Shown here: positions 23,717-34,647 of the stretch, one piece after another
How the letters are laid out: each line of letters opens with the position of its first letter
Numbering within the stretch: the first letter of the stretch is position 1
Assembly (NCBI GenBank): GCA_003184365.1
Contig: NKYR01000027.1
Span: forward strand, 248,001-312,000
Reading direction: 5' to 3'
Source: Evernia prunastri
Taxonomy: Eukaryota > Ascomycota > Lecanoromycetes > Lecanorales > Parmeliaceae
Length of the DNA: 64,000 nucleotides
Notes under the pieces: generated by a model
Told to the model about the DNA's origin: nothing
Databases searched by the model: none
The model's input: only the letters and a program-made list of their open reading frames with translations
Program-made: the position numbers and the translations under genes

Positions 23717-24116
23717 TGTAGGCTTTTTTTTTCCCTCTTTGTTTTGGATGAGATGAATGGAGTCGGGCTTCTTTTTAGCATCGCGTCTGGATGGTGCAGC
23801 AGTACCCATAGCATTTTTGGTTTTGATTTTTCGAGATTGGAATTGGCCTATAATTTCCCCCCTGTACAAAGACACGCGAGGCCCCCAGTTCAAAGAGGTC
23901 GCTATGGAACAGGGTGTATGCTTCTGCGCCTTCAAATGCGCAATTGCAATCCAATAACGCCGCGAACGCTCTATGTTCCGCCCCGCCTTCAATGTACACC
24001 ATGCCCAACAGCCACCTCCCCTTCTTCAACTCCCCCAACCAGCAGAGTAGATCCCTCTCCGTACACACTGCACGTGCCCTTAGTTTTCTCCACGCTCCCT
24101 TTTTCACGCTCCCGCT
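23717..24116. other. Convergent intergenic region between acyltransferase and mrp10
   Basis: Two 3' ends meet here. A run of T (TTTTTTTT) follows the acyltransferase stop at about 23725. No gene is supported. Confidence 0.4.
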
Positions 24117-24593
24117 TCACTTGCCCTGCTTGGTCGGTCCTTTGATCTTCGGGTACAGCCGCATGAGGTGGTAGTTGATCGTATTCTTCTTCCCCGTTTT
24201 CGGCCTCTGTTCCGTCCCGCCCAGCAACAGATTAGCATCGCTCCGTCCATGATTCCTCGCCGCTACTTCAAGGCCTCCAAAGGGAAAAGGGGGAAGGGAG
24301 TACACGCACCGGCGCGTCCATGCAGGCTCTCAAAGACTGCTCCAGTTGCTGGCATCCCGCCGCGGCGTTGCCCGAGGAGGCCCAACATCCTGTGGCAGAG
24401 CATGCGTTAGGACGGATGTCTCTGAATGCCAAAGGGGAAAGGGAGGTTTGGGAGGGATAGATATACCGAGGACCGAAGTCATGATCCCGACGCAGGGGTT
24501 CTCTCCCGGCCTGTTTGGGCGGCGGACGCGGAGTTTGGGCAGAGGAGGCAGGCGGGGCGGGGCGAGCTTCGTGCTGCCGCCTTTGGGAGGCAT
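24117..24593 (-). CDS. mrp10: Mitochondrial small-subunit ribosomal protein Mrp10 (mS37)
   Basis: Small twin Cx9C protein of the mitochondrial ribosome small subunit. Exons in transcript order 24593-24467, 24389-24310 and 24206-24117 give 98 residues. The N-terminus is basic and Pro-rich (LPPLPKLRVRRPNRPGENP), the usual start of this family. The CHCH fold follows: Cys-VGIMTSVLG-Cys and Cys-QQLEQSLRA-Cys, both with nine residues between cysteines. The C-terminus NTINYHLMRLYPKIKGPTKQ is the conserved tail. Intron positions are supported because splicing restores both Cx9C spacings and the tail. A 15-base A tract in sense orientation ends three bases before the ATG, which is unusual. It is divergent from the KEN-box protein gene. 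Confidence 0.93.
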
Positions 24594-24926
24594 GGTTTTT
24601 TTTTTTTTTTGGTTTTTTTCGCACCAGTGGAGGATGGTTGTTATCGTTGATGCATTCAGAGGGTTGGTTCTTTCAGCGCTGCAGGTTTGCGCGGGCTCGA
24701 ACTTATTTGTCGATGGACAGTATGCATGTCGGCGAGTCGGCATCTTTAGATGCCAAGTCGTAGGGCTGGCCAATGTTTACTTTTCTGCCGCACTCGATTG
24801 CATGTTTTTATAAGAGAGTCTCCATATTGTATTCCCACGGGCATTAATATATGTTTATGCATACACCCGCTATTATTGATACAGTGAGCGAGCGCTACCT
24901 TTACTAATTGTCGCGATTAAGTCATC
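24594..24926. promoter_or_regulatory. Divergent promoter region mrp10 / KEN-box protein
   Basis: The 333 bases between two outward start codons begin with T15 at 24596-24610, GG and T7 (A tracts in the mrp10 leader). An AT-rich stretch at about 24845-24885 could serve the right-hand gene. Confidence 0.45.
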
Positions 24927-27633
24927 ATGACTGATCCCGGAGCACTTTCCTCATGGTGGGTTGCTCCTTCCATGCCTTCAAAATCTTTCCGAACCATCTC
25001 TCTGGTAGCCGCTTGCTAAGATACTCTCTGTCCCTAGGAACCCCACAGAAGGAGGAATATTCTCCCTCAACGAGGAGGCTCCCAAACCACGACCACGAGC
25101 GTGGGAACGCGCTCCAAAATCACCTGTCCTAGCTCGTCACCATGGGCGCAAGGTGTGGAAGCGTTGTGAAGCTCCAGCCAAACCGAAAGCAAGAGAAGAA
25201 TCTGAGCAAGCCCGGCAGGCACTGGGCGATGCCACTAATACCCCACGGCCTGTGAAGCGTTTGCGACTAAAGGATGCGCCGAAGATTGAGAACGAGGAGA
25301 AGGAGAATAAAGCGGCTCCGTATTTCACTACGTTGCGCGATAAGGAGAACGCAGGCACTCCGAGGCGTGAGTCACGTCGATAATAGTGGTGCTGCATGCA
25401 TAGGACTGATACGTGGTGTTGTATAGGCAAACAAGCGAGCAGGAAGAGCCTCAAGCCTGATAACGCGAGAGTCAAAACACGAAGTACGGATGACAACACA
25501 CGGAGGCTCGCCGATGACTCTACAAGTGCCGTACAAGATGATACATTGAACGCTCGAGAGAACCCGGCTCTGGAGGACGTTCGTGAGCTGCTAAGCTCAA
25601 GTGATGATGCTGCAGATGCAGTAGAAATTGGAACCACAAGCCCACGCGAACACTCGGACAAGGTCCCAGTAGAGGAGACAATTCTTGAGACCGGAGGCGC
25701 AACATCACCCGAGACCATCAACGGTATTGATCAAGCTACTTGGACAGATCAGGTATTTCTTCCGAGCGAAGCCGTAACCTTGCCAGAGATGGTTACCATC
25801 GCTGATGGAGCTACTGAAACGGACAAAAACATTGCTACGCGAGCTGTGTCCGAGCACTCAGACAGTAAATTTTATGGTTCTGATGAAACACCAGCTGCAG
25901 AAATCGCTGTTCCTTCATCATCTCGTCACGGAGAGAATGTGATTGCTGAGCAAGCCACAACGGTTGAGGATTTAAGTGTGTCGCCAGGTGCAGATCACCC
26001 TCCCAGCGCACCTGAGGCCTCGCCAATTGGTATTGTGGGTGTCTCTGCTGTCTCTCCATCACCTTTGAAGAATCCGTCACTAGAATCTACTGAAAAGGGA
26101 CTGGTCATTGAACATGCAAAACTGGGCTTGTCATCAACGCCAAGCGCCCCTACGAAGTACCCAAAGCGTACAAGTCCAAGGAAAAAGCAAGAGCTGTTGT
26201 CCCCACATGCAGTGACGACTCCTGGCGCTATCCGCACCCCAAAGCTACTGCTTGCTGAAAATCCCTTACCGGCAGATTACCCAGGTGACACTCCGCAGAT
26301 AGGGACTAGTCTGCTAAGAAGAGAAAGCTTGAGACGAAAAGAGAGTCCCAGCAAAAAGAAAGATGCACGAAAGAGCAAGACCCCAAAGAAGAGGGATACA
26401 CTACAACGCAGGGACACTTTGCAAGAAAGAGAGATTCTGCAAAAAGTCATCGCGGAGACGAACGCAGATCACAGCGATGAAAATTTGGATACTCGGCACT
26501 TCGAAGTTAATACTCTTCCAAGTAGCAGCTCTGTACCCGGAGCCGAGTACGACTTGGTAGACGATGCCCATGGCAGTCCGGAACCCGTTGGCCGCAAAGC
26601 GCAATCCGACATGGACACCGTTACTGGTGCGGAAGATGGTTTGCCTGGCATAGGTGATACGAATGCCAAAAAGGATCTGCATAGAGCCATGGAAGCCATA
26701 GAGGTCTTCGAGCATCCAGGTATCGCTGACGCAAGCCAAACACTGTTCGGTGTTACTCCGGACGACGTTCAAGGGATAGAGGCCTTGGATAAGGCCAATA
26801 GAGTCCTTGCGAATACGGAACTTGACGACGTATCGCAGGCAATGGAATTTTCCAGAGAGCAGACGCCTAAGATAAAGACGCGATCAGGAGCCCGCTTTAG
26901 TGATGACACTAGCATGCTCAAGGATTTCCTTAATCGCGCACAAGCCAGAAAAGCTGCACGGAAGCCTTTCTTATCGGCGCCAGATGCTCCGATACCGCAG
27001 CCTTCTCCACGACGTTCTCCACGTAAGACGCACGGATCGCAAGGTGGTCATGCTTCATCCCCACAGAAGCCGCGAAATAACGCGAAACGACCGGGGACTC
27101 CACCCGGAAAGTCGAAGATGGAAGCACTCGATTCTGACGAGGGTGAAGGGCCCACGGCCGAGCCTGCGTCGGCACGACGCAGCACGAGAACTCGTCTACC
27201 TGCACCGTCGAAAGCGGCTCCAGGCGCCCCAAGCTTTATTCCGGTGCGAAGAGCAGATGGTGCTGATCCTGTTGTACTGCAAAAGTCACAAGCCCAGGAG
27301 TTGGCACTAACCACGCGCGCGAACACTCGACGGAACAAGGGCCAATCGAAACCGCCACTTCTGGCTCTGCAAGATCTCCCCACGGAAAGCGCAGATGTGG
27401 CAATTGCGACCCAAGAACGAGCAGATAGTGGAAAATCGGTGGCATGGGCCGAGATGCTCGCATGTTACCAGGACGCGAAGGGTGAAGCAGATGATGCCGA
27501 GGAGAGGCGACCGAAGGTGCGCAGATTGAGAGGATTGGGAGCGATGAATGGGACGCCAGCAGGCAAGAGGACGACGGCGGTTATGAGCACTTCGAATGGG
27601 ACACCAGCGGCTAAACGTCGAGGGAAAGTGTGA
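24927..27633 (+). CDS. Large basic/disordered protein with two KEN boxes, function unknown
   Basis: Exons 24927-24955, 25038-25366 and 25427-27633 give 854 residues; both introns have good GT/AG ends and preserve the frame. I do not recognise a folded domain. Visible features are two KEN boxes near residues 98-100 and 112-114 (NEEKENKAAP and RDKENAGTPRR); a basic LKDAPK/KRLRL segment; many Ser/Thr-Pro sites; KRTSPRKKQ and RRSPRKTHG, like DNA- or microtubule-binding basic patches; a Lys/Arg-rich repeat region (RRESLRRKESPSKKKDARKS, then QRRDTLQEREIL); and a conserved-looking C-terminal block with RANTRRNKG and VAWAEML. KEN boxes are APC/C degrons in other proteins, so cell-cycle turnover and a chromosome or spindle role are possible, but this is inference. 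It is divergent from mrp10. Confidence 0.75.
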
Positions 27634-28841
27634 TGAAGTGAGGATGGGATGTGGCCGTTTTGGAAAAATTCCAGAGGACTGAAACCCATTTGGGCTATTC
27701 GGGGGGTAGATCAAGGCCGGAAGCTGGGGTATTCGAGGTAGCCAAGAAAGGATATGAAAAGCGCATGCGAGCCTATGGATAGTCCAACAGTAGACGAAGT
27801 GCATAATATACTGTACTTGTTGTTTAACCTTTGACACGAACGCTTATAGCTTTTTCATCATATACGACTACCCCAGATTCTTAGAGCAAAAGACATGTGG
27901 AAAGGGTCCAAATGAATATCTAAGGTAGTAATGACAAGCTGGACAGCTAAGGTACCTAGTGGATAAAAGGTCCGAGCGTGCCTTGGCCCTTGGGAAGCTT
28001 TGGTCTGGATGGTTTGATGTATCCGGTTAGGAGGGACGTTGTTGCCACATTTCGGAAGTATTTCCGCATAAATCTAAGCTTTAAGCGTGCCTCACATTTT
28101 GCGCCTCTCCCAGCACTTCACTCCTTCTCCTTACACTGCCTACCTCAGCATATCTTGAAGTCACGAAAGGTGTGAGAGAGTGAGAGCCCGTGGTATACTC
28201 TACCGACTACCTATTTGTTCATCTTGACCATGTTTTTCAACTTCCTGACGGATTGAAAAGCTAGTACTGGCACGTGGACGATTGAAGAGGCAGGAAGAGT
28301 TCTCATTATGTCAGAGCTCGCAATTTTTGACAAGACGAAATGGAGGGAAAACGAGTCACGCAATAAAATGATTCATGAATTTTCTTTGAATTAACGAATT
28401 AATATATGAATTAATCGCGGGATGATGCAAACATTTTTTGAACCTCGAATAACCTCATACTTCATCATCCATTCACTGTTGCTCGTACTACTCTACCTAC
28501 CTACTTATTATTCTACCGTACCAGCAGGGTAACCAAGGAGGAACACGGTCCAGAGTTGTCTGTCTTTCCTACCTACCTGACTGCTTGTCATCTATGCCTG
28601 TCTCTACACAAACACACATGTGAACCAACAAGTGTCTAATACCCCTCAGTTACACAGAACCTTCTACATTATTGCTATTACTTAATTCTTCACCATATAG
28701 TGCCATAGTACTCATACATACCTACCTTACCCATAATCAAAATCATAATCACTCCAACATTCCCAGCTCTTGTCGCTTCTTCTCCTACCTTAACCCACTT
28801 CTTAACATCTCATTGACGCCTAATAAGATCTTCAAGACAGC
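27634..28841. other. Intergenic region and long leader of the F-box/LRR gene
   Basis: Two CTAAGGTA copies lie at 27920-27927 and 27947-27954. A palindrome ATTCATGAAT (28371-28380) is followed by three GAATTAA copies (28388, 28396, 28408). From about 28480 the strand is pyrimidine-rich with repeated CTACC units, as in long fungal 5' leaders. No gene is supported. Confidence 0.45.
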
Positions 28842-31026
28842 ATGCTCTCGATCCTCTCATCTTACCGCGACACAGAGCCGACAAACTCTACCACCACAAG
28901 TCGATACCTGGCAGCAGACTTCCCCAGACTCACCAATAGAAGGATTTCATCTCCGCCCTCTACCCCAGATTTTGCTGCGCATGAGCCTCCTCCTGCAGAA
29001 TACACCAACGACGGCCGGACCGTTACCATTGCCGACAAGCGCGCCACAGCTTCGCAAGCTGCTTCCCATTCAACACGCAAAGCGCAGGGGTCTCAACATT
29101 ACCGTGACATAAGAAAAAGCTCGTGTTCGTCGGTCCACGAGGAAGAAGGGGGTAAGTTGCAGGCGTTCCCACATAAACAGACTCGCCGTTCGCCTTACTA
29201 TTACCTAAAAAATTTATACTGACCGGCCATTATGAGGTCAGGCATAGCACAATCCTTCTTTGAGTCCGTCAATGCCTCCGTGCCGACATCTCCAGACGCC
29301 GCGCACAATGTCGGCAGCCTTACGGGCCCCGGCACCTGTGACTGCTGCTGCCGGTGCGGCAGGAGCCCTAAATGGCAGCCTGTAGGACCTGGCCGCAAGC
29401 GTAGAAGCAAGAGCTATACCGCCTTAAGGACCGGCATATCTGAGTTGTCGGGCTGGGACTTGGAGCCCCCAAGGCGTCAAGAGTCCGCGGAGATCCAGGC
29501 AGAAAAGTCGTACCGTCCCGGCGAAGCACCAATTGAGAGACTGCCTGTCGAAGTGCTTGGTAAGTCTTTATGAAAATAGTACTCCACGTGGCCGCACTGA
29601 CCATGGCGCAGACGAAATCATCGCACAGCTTGCAGTCGATATTCCACCAGCTGGCTACGGACCGCGCAACGTCGATCTTGTTGCGTGCCTGTTGACCTCC
29701 AAAACGTTCCATGTTGCTACTATCAACACACTTTACAGCCAAATTACCCTCCCGCATTCCTCAATCTTCGCAAAGTTCCTGCACCATATCTCCAGGCACC
29801 CCGGTTTGGGCACGATTGTGAGACGGCTGGACCTCTCACACACTACTTCGGTCGGACTTGGCCGCAGCCGGCAGACGAATGCTGAATTGCAAAATCTCAC
29901 TTCAAAGACTCTGCTCAACTGTCTCGAGCTGATTCCAGCTGTCCAAGAGGTTCTGTTGCAAGAAAACTTGGACGATGATATCGATGAGAATGTGCTCCGA
30001 AAGCTATTCTTCCGCTTACCCAAGCTCCGAGCTATTGACTTCTGCGCTTCAGCTTCCTCCTCATTCGTGGATGCATTTACGTCCACCGTGACCACTCTGA
30101 TCGACTCCCCATCGACAATGCTCAATATCCGCCGCTTGGGGCTTCACGAATGTTTCACACTCCCAAGCTCAGCTTTTGAAACCCTCCTCCCACACTTACC
30201 GCAACTCACCCACCTGGACGTCTCCCATACTCGAATCACGGACGAAGCTTTGATGTCACTGCCAGAATCTGCAAAGTTGTCGCATCTCAATCTAGGCCGC
30301 TGCATCTATATCACTGGAGAAGGCGTCGTGGACCTTTTCAAGACTCATCCTGCGGTCAGTAGCCTAGTCTATCTCAACCTCTCCTGCGATACCTCTCGCT
30401 ACCGTCTACTCGCTGATGCGGACGTCGACCGTCTTCTTCCCGCGCTGCCTTCCAGCCTGCGCTCTCTGAATCTGAACGGCGCCCAGATCCACCCCCGACA
30501 TATTTCTCAGCTCATGCCTCTGACCAAACACGTCGAAGAGCTCGGCCTTGCCTGTGCCAATCTCTCCCTCGCCGACGTTAACACGCTGTTTCGCCAACCT
30601 GGCCCATCTCCCACAGGGCCCAATGGACAGCAGCAGCCTTGGGTGCGGCCGGCGCTACACTATCTCGATCTAACCGCCATCCCCGCCATCACACAATCAA
30701 CTCTGTTCAACACCCCAGCTCCAACCAACATCCTCCTCACGCCCGCCACGCTTCCCCTCGAGGTCATCGAACTCGGCGACAAAGCCATCTCCTCGCTTCG
30801 GGAGTGTAAGAACACCAACAAGCGTCTTGGCTGGGTCGTCAAGGAGCTGGGACGGCGGGGCTGGTACGTCAGGGAGCCGGTGCCCAACGCGGGCGGTAAT
30901 GGGCCCGGGGCGACCACCGGGAGGAGAGGCTGGAAGATGGGAGCCATGTGGTGGGGGATGAGGAAGGCGCCCGTCGCGTGGGGGGAGGTCGGAGGCGTTT
31001 ACGGGCATTACATGTTCAAAAAATGA
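28842..31026 (+). CDS. F-box-like leucine-rich-repeat protein
   Basis: Probable substrate adaptor of an SCF ubiquitin ligase. Exons 28842-29151, 29242-29559 and 29612-31026 give 680 residues. The acceptor at 29241 was chosen over the nearer AG at 29236 because only it keeps the frame. The first 200 residues are polar and disordered, with a Cys-rich patch (GPGTCDCCCRCGRSPKW). An F-box-like segment begins IERLPVEVLDEIIAQL across intron 2 and continues NVDLVACLLTSKTFHVATI. Leucine-rich repeats follow: RRLDLSHTTS, LTHLDVSHTRITDEAL, LSHLNLGRCIYITGEG, LVYLNLSCDTS, LRSLNLNGAQI and LHYLDLTAI. Substrate and partners cannot be read from the sequence. Confidence 0.85.
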
Positions 31027-32202
31027 GGCGTTTGTTTCGTCCAGTCGTTTTTCTTATCTATCTCGGGGATGACTGGATTGGGGATCAAAAAGCTCTATAC
31101 CCTTCCGTTCGTTTGGCGCGTTTCATCACTGGAAAAAGGTTTTATTTTTCTTCGGCCGCGTCGCCGAAGTATGCGCGTGGGCTGTCTTGTACGTGAGGGG
31201 CGAGGGATGAGGGGGAAGAAAAGCAAGAAAATTCGTTTGGATGTACATTTACGGACTCACTCAAACCTAGGCCTCTATGGCCGATCAGAAAGAATCTTTT
31301 ACGAGAGAAACCGTCTCAGCTTGATTAGTGGGGCATTCGTAGTAAATCTCTGTTCTCCTCTTCTCTTATCTTACTGCTCTACCCTATTCTATCCTACTCT
31401 ATCCTACTTCATTCCACTTCATTATAATCGTCTCCTCTCCTCTCCTCTCTCCTACCCTCGTCATCTGCCACAAAGGAGCGTACTAGTACGTAAAAGACGT
31501 CAGTCGGGCCTCTGCTATCTGTCGGAAGATTGCCTCGAGCAGGAATCGTCTGGATTGAGAGGTGATTTCAATTCCGCCTTCTCCATTCCCCGTTCGGTTC
31601 GGTTCACGGGAAGATTCGTAAGAGGAGGGGAGGAGAGAGGAGAGGAGGGAGGGAAAGGGGCCATGGGGGCGCTCCACAGCCCATCCACATTATTAGAAAA
31701 GTCTATCCGCTTAGATACTATATATATTGTAGGCATTGAATATTAGAAAATGAATGTGTGCGTTGAGTAGAATAGAAGCTCGGTAAGTGTACATATGACT
31801 TTCTCGATGGTTTTATTTCCCATGTGATTTATGGAAAATATTGTGAAAATTGTATATGACTGACTATTCTATATATGAATACTCAATTGTTAGATGTCTT
31901 GCTGAACGATCGTAACCTGACCCCCTTGCCATCTGACCTCCCACTTCATATCCCATCCCTCGTTTCGACCTCGAATCCGCGAAAACCCTTCTTAGTCCTT
32001 ATTCATGAAATCCCAATTCGCTTACAGAGGTAGAATTAAGTCCAGAGAGCGCTGAGAAGAGCCAACAAGCCAATGACGTGTTCATAGAAGACCTGAATGA
32101 GGATACTATTTGGTTCAAACCGCTTGAATCATGTCTTATGCCATTTCTAAACAGCAGGTCTTCTTTCTCGTAAACGTGAAATCCGACGCAACACATTGAG
32201 CA
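31027..32202. other. Intergenic region with complementary pyrimidine and purine tracts
   Basis: This region lies between two 3' ends. A CT-rich tract (about 31355-31455) and a GA-rich tract (about 31620-31655) are complementary in type and could pair if transcribed. The longest open frame (31069-31746) is low-complexity and rejected. The rest, to 32202, shows nothing. Confidence 0.45.
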
Positions 32203-33892
32203 CTAGGAATCCGACACAGATATATATTCCGAAGGAAGCCAGGCTTGTAGTGTATCATCCCACTGCTCCTCAGCAAAAGTCGTACCGTTTATCTGATGAT
32301 AGAGAAAGGTCACTGATTGATCAGCTGAAGTTACACTAGCAAGCCGTGTGAAAGGAAATGCGTTCTGTGGCGTAGGTGCCCTAAAGCCGTCCGGTGGAAT
32401 ACTTGTCTCAATCGTTACTGGTCGTGTGTCATTAATCCAAATAGCATAGTACTGGCCAAAGAATGCAACATCCGACTGCTGGAGAGAAGCTGGGTATTCG
32501 ACCAGCCCATCTGGCTCTTGATCATCCTTGGTAATTGATATCCAGTCTACCGTACAGGTTAACTTATGAAGAGTGATCCCAGGCGCAAGATAGTGTAAAG
32601 CATACCGGTGAAATTTCCCGGGCCGCTAGAGTTGGTTCGATAGCCAGCACATACAAAAGCGCCATCAGGAATGCGAAATTTGTCAATCTCTAAGGAGGCA
32701 TTAGGCAGCAAGAAAAACAAAGTTCTGACCGAGAATACGGATGAGTTTGCATCACTTGTGAAGGGAGTAGTGAAAGATGCGTTGGTATTAGACTCATACA
32801 AGGTCCGACTGTAGTTGAATCCTGGCACGTTACGGAATTCATTGGGTAATGCTTTGCTGTCTTGACTGGTAATGTCGATCCACTGGGTCCCGCCTGTGGA
32901 TTCCGTAGAGTATACTTGATAGTCCAAGCGGCGTAAAAGCGCTGATATCTTACCATGTGTATTCTCATAGTACAGAAGAGCTGTATTGAAGCTAGAGTTG
33001 GTGTTAGGGAATCCCATTGGTGCTTCTATTGAAGTGGTTGACAGTGACCGGGTATCTTTCGCGGCAGTATATGATTCAGACATCTCAAGATTTGGCTGCC
33101 AAGAATCTTGGTAATAAACACTTGCATTGAGGACATGGTTCTCCGAGACGTAATATAACGTGATCTACGTAGAAGTCAGCTTGTGTTCAGAACCGTGTCG
33201 TCTCCAGCTGTTCGAACAGTACCTGCGTATCGTCCTCACCCAATGAGTCGGAACTGGCGACTGCAAGCGGCGTATGGTTCTTAGGATTTGAGCTAACATT
33301 AAGAGACGGACTTGTAATCCATTCACCATCGGACGTAGTACGAATCGCACGCCGGATGAGACCAGTATCGTCCTGGAAAAATAAATGCCGATCGCCATTT
33401 GCAAGGGAGAGAGCTGCCAGAGATGTGTCGTTGAGGATGTTCGGGCTGTGAAAGTGAGCTAAGAGGAGATTCGATTGATACAATCTTCACACCTGCTAAT
33501 TCTAGAAGGGTTATGAAACGATTGCTCGCGGTGATGCCAAATCCCAACCGAGACTCCAATAGCGATGGCTGCAGCAAGGATCAACGTCATAATAATCCAT
33601 GGCCATTTGAGCGCCAGCTTAATAAAATGAAAGTGTTCCTCAGTAGGCTCGGTAGGCTTCTCATTTTCATAAGCTTCAGGCAATGAATTATCATAAAACA
33701 TTTGTGGCGATGTATCAGGTACAGTCTAAATCGTTAATCAGTATAACTTTTTGCCAGGTATGGAGTCTTACTTACCTGAGGTGCCAAAGCGCTTGCATCA
33801 AGCTCAAAGGCTGTCACATTGTAGTCACGTTCTGGAGCTTTAGCAGTCTCATCGTGTTTGGCGAGCTCTAGGGTCGAATAGTGTCGGTCCAT
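32203..33892 (-). CDS. Membrane-anchored fucose-lectin-like beta-propeller protein
   Basis: Exons in transcript order 33892-33776, 33725-33493, 33445-33223, 33164-32606 and 32546-32203 give 491 residues. The first 79 residues are cytosolic-type, acidic and polar. One membrane segment, WPWIIMTLILAAAIAIGVSV, lies at about residues 80-99, so this is a type II membrane protein with a large outer domain. That domain has the repeated pattern of fungal fucose-specific lectins (six-bladed propeller): LAALSLANGDRHLFFQDDTG, ITLYYVSENHVLNASVY, SFNTALLYYENTHGKISALL and FFGQYYAIWIND. Many N-glycosylation sites (NDTS, NSSF, NYSR, NASL, NFTG) fit an extracellular or lumenal position. Sugar specificity is not shown. 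The model relies on four introns, each supported by frame and by continuity of the domain. Confidence 0.82.
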
Positions 33893-34647
33893 GCTTCAAG
33901 GTTTGGAATATCACCGTTCGATGGCAAGAGTGCTGGTGATGTTGCTGCTCGCAAGGAAGATGTGCACTCGACTGTGCCACGGACTTTTCCTTCATCAGTT
34001 TCAATAAGGCGCACATCAACATGCATGATGGCAGTCTGACAGATCGACATCTCCGGTTTTACTGCAGAGTAGGGATGCATGTAGGATCCTCTTCCTTCCA
34101 TCAAGTCACGCATTGTTTACGGTTTCTGGGGCCTGCCCTGAACTATATCCCTTCACTAAACAGCACCTTTGAATTTCGGAACCCTCATAAGGGAATACGG
34201 GAACTCCAATGAAGGAAAGCATTGTCAATCGGAGAACTAGGATGTCATGGAAGCATGGGCATGCCAAGACCGGTCTCTCAGTCTAGTCTATCAGAGGCAT
34301 AGCACGAATATTACGTGAGCTCGACTTCTGTGAGGCTGAGGAGGCCTTCGCGACGCAAGCAACGAGCTCTATCGTACATAGCAGCTCAACTTTAGGTGAA
34401 CTGTATGTGTACTCTGAACTCCCTCTATTTCCAAAAATATTTCATGGGTTCGTATATTCCCTGACCCAATTGACCCTTGAGGAGGACTGCCAATGCACGT
34501 TGGCCGCTCCATGACGCTGAAATGACGCTCGTTCGGACCGGCATGAGCGTCCCTCGAGCGTCATGCCTAATAAATTGAATACCTTCCCCGCACAGTCACC
34601 TTTGTCTCCCCAAACACTCACCACGATCTTGACCTATAAGAAAGGTT
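33893..34647. promoter_or_regulatory. Divergent promoter region (lectin-like / epoxide-hydrolase-like)
   Basis: The 755 bases lie between outward start codons. Near the hydrolase gene is a cluster of TGACGCT motifs (see the separate entry). No gene is supported. Confidence 0.45.
34511..34564. promoter_or_regulatory. TGACGCT motif cluster with a perfect 10-base inverted repeat
   Basis: ATGACGCT occurs directly at 34511-34518 and 34522-34529. ATGACGCTCG (34522-34531) is mirrored as CGAGCGTCAT (34555-34564), with a further GAGCGT near 34546. The cluster lies about 85-140 bases before the hydrolase ATG. TGACG is the half-site of CRE-type bZIP factors; that these are binding sites is inference. 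Confidence 0.45.

Noticed and set aside
31069..31746. Plus-strand frame of 225 codons after the F-box/LRR gene
   Set aside because: It is built from low-complexity CT and GA tracts and has no recognisable protein sequence.
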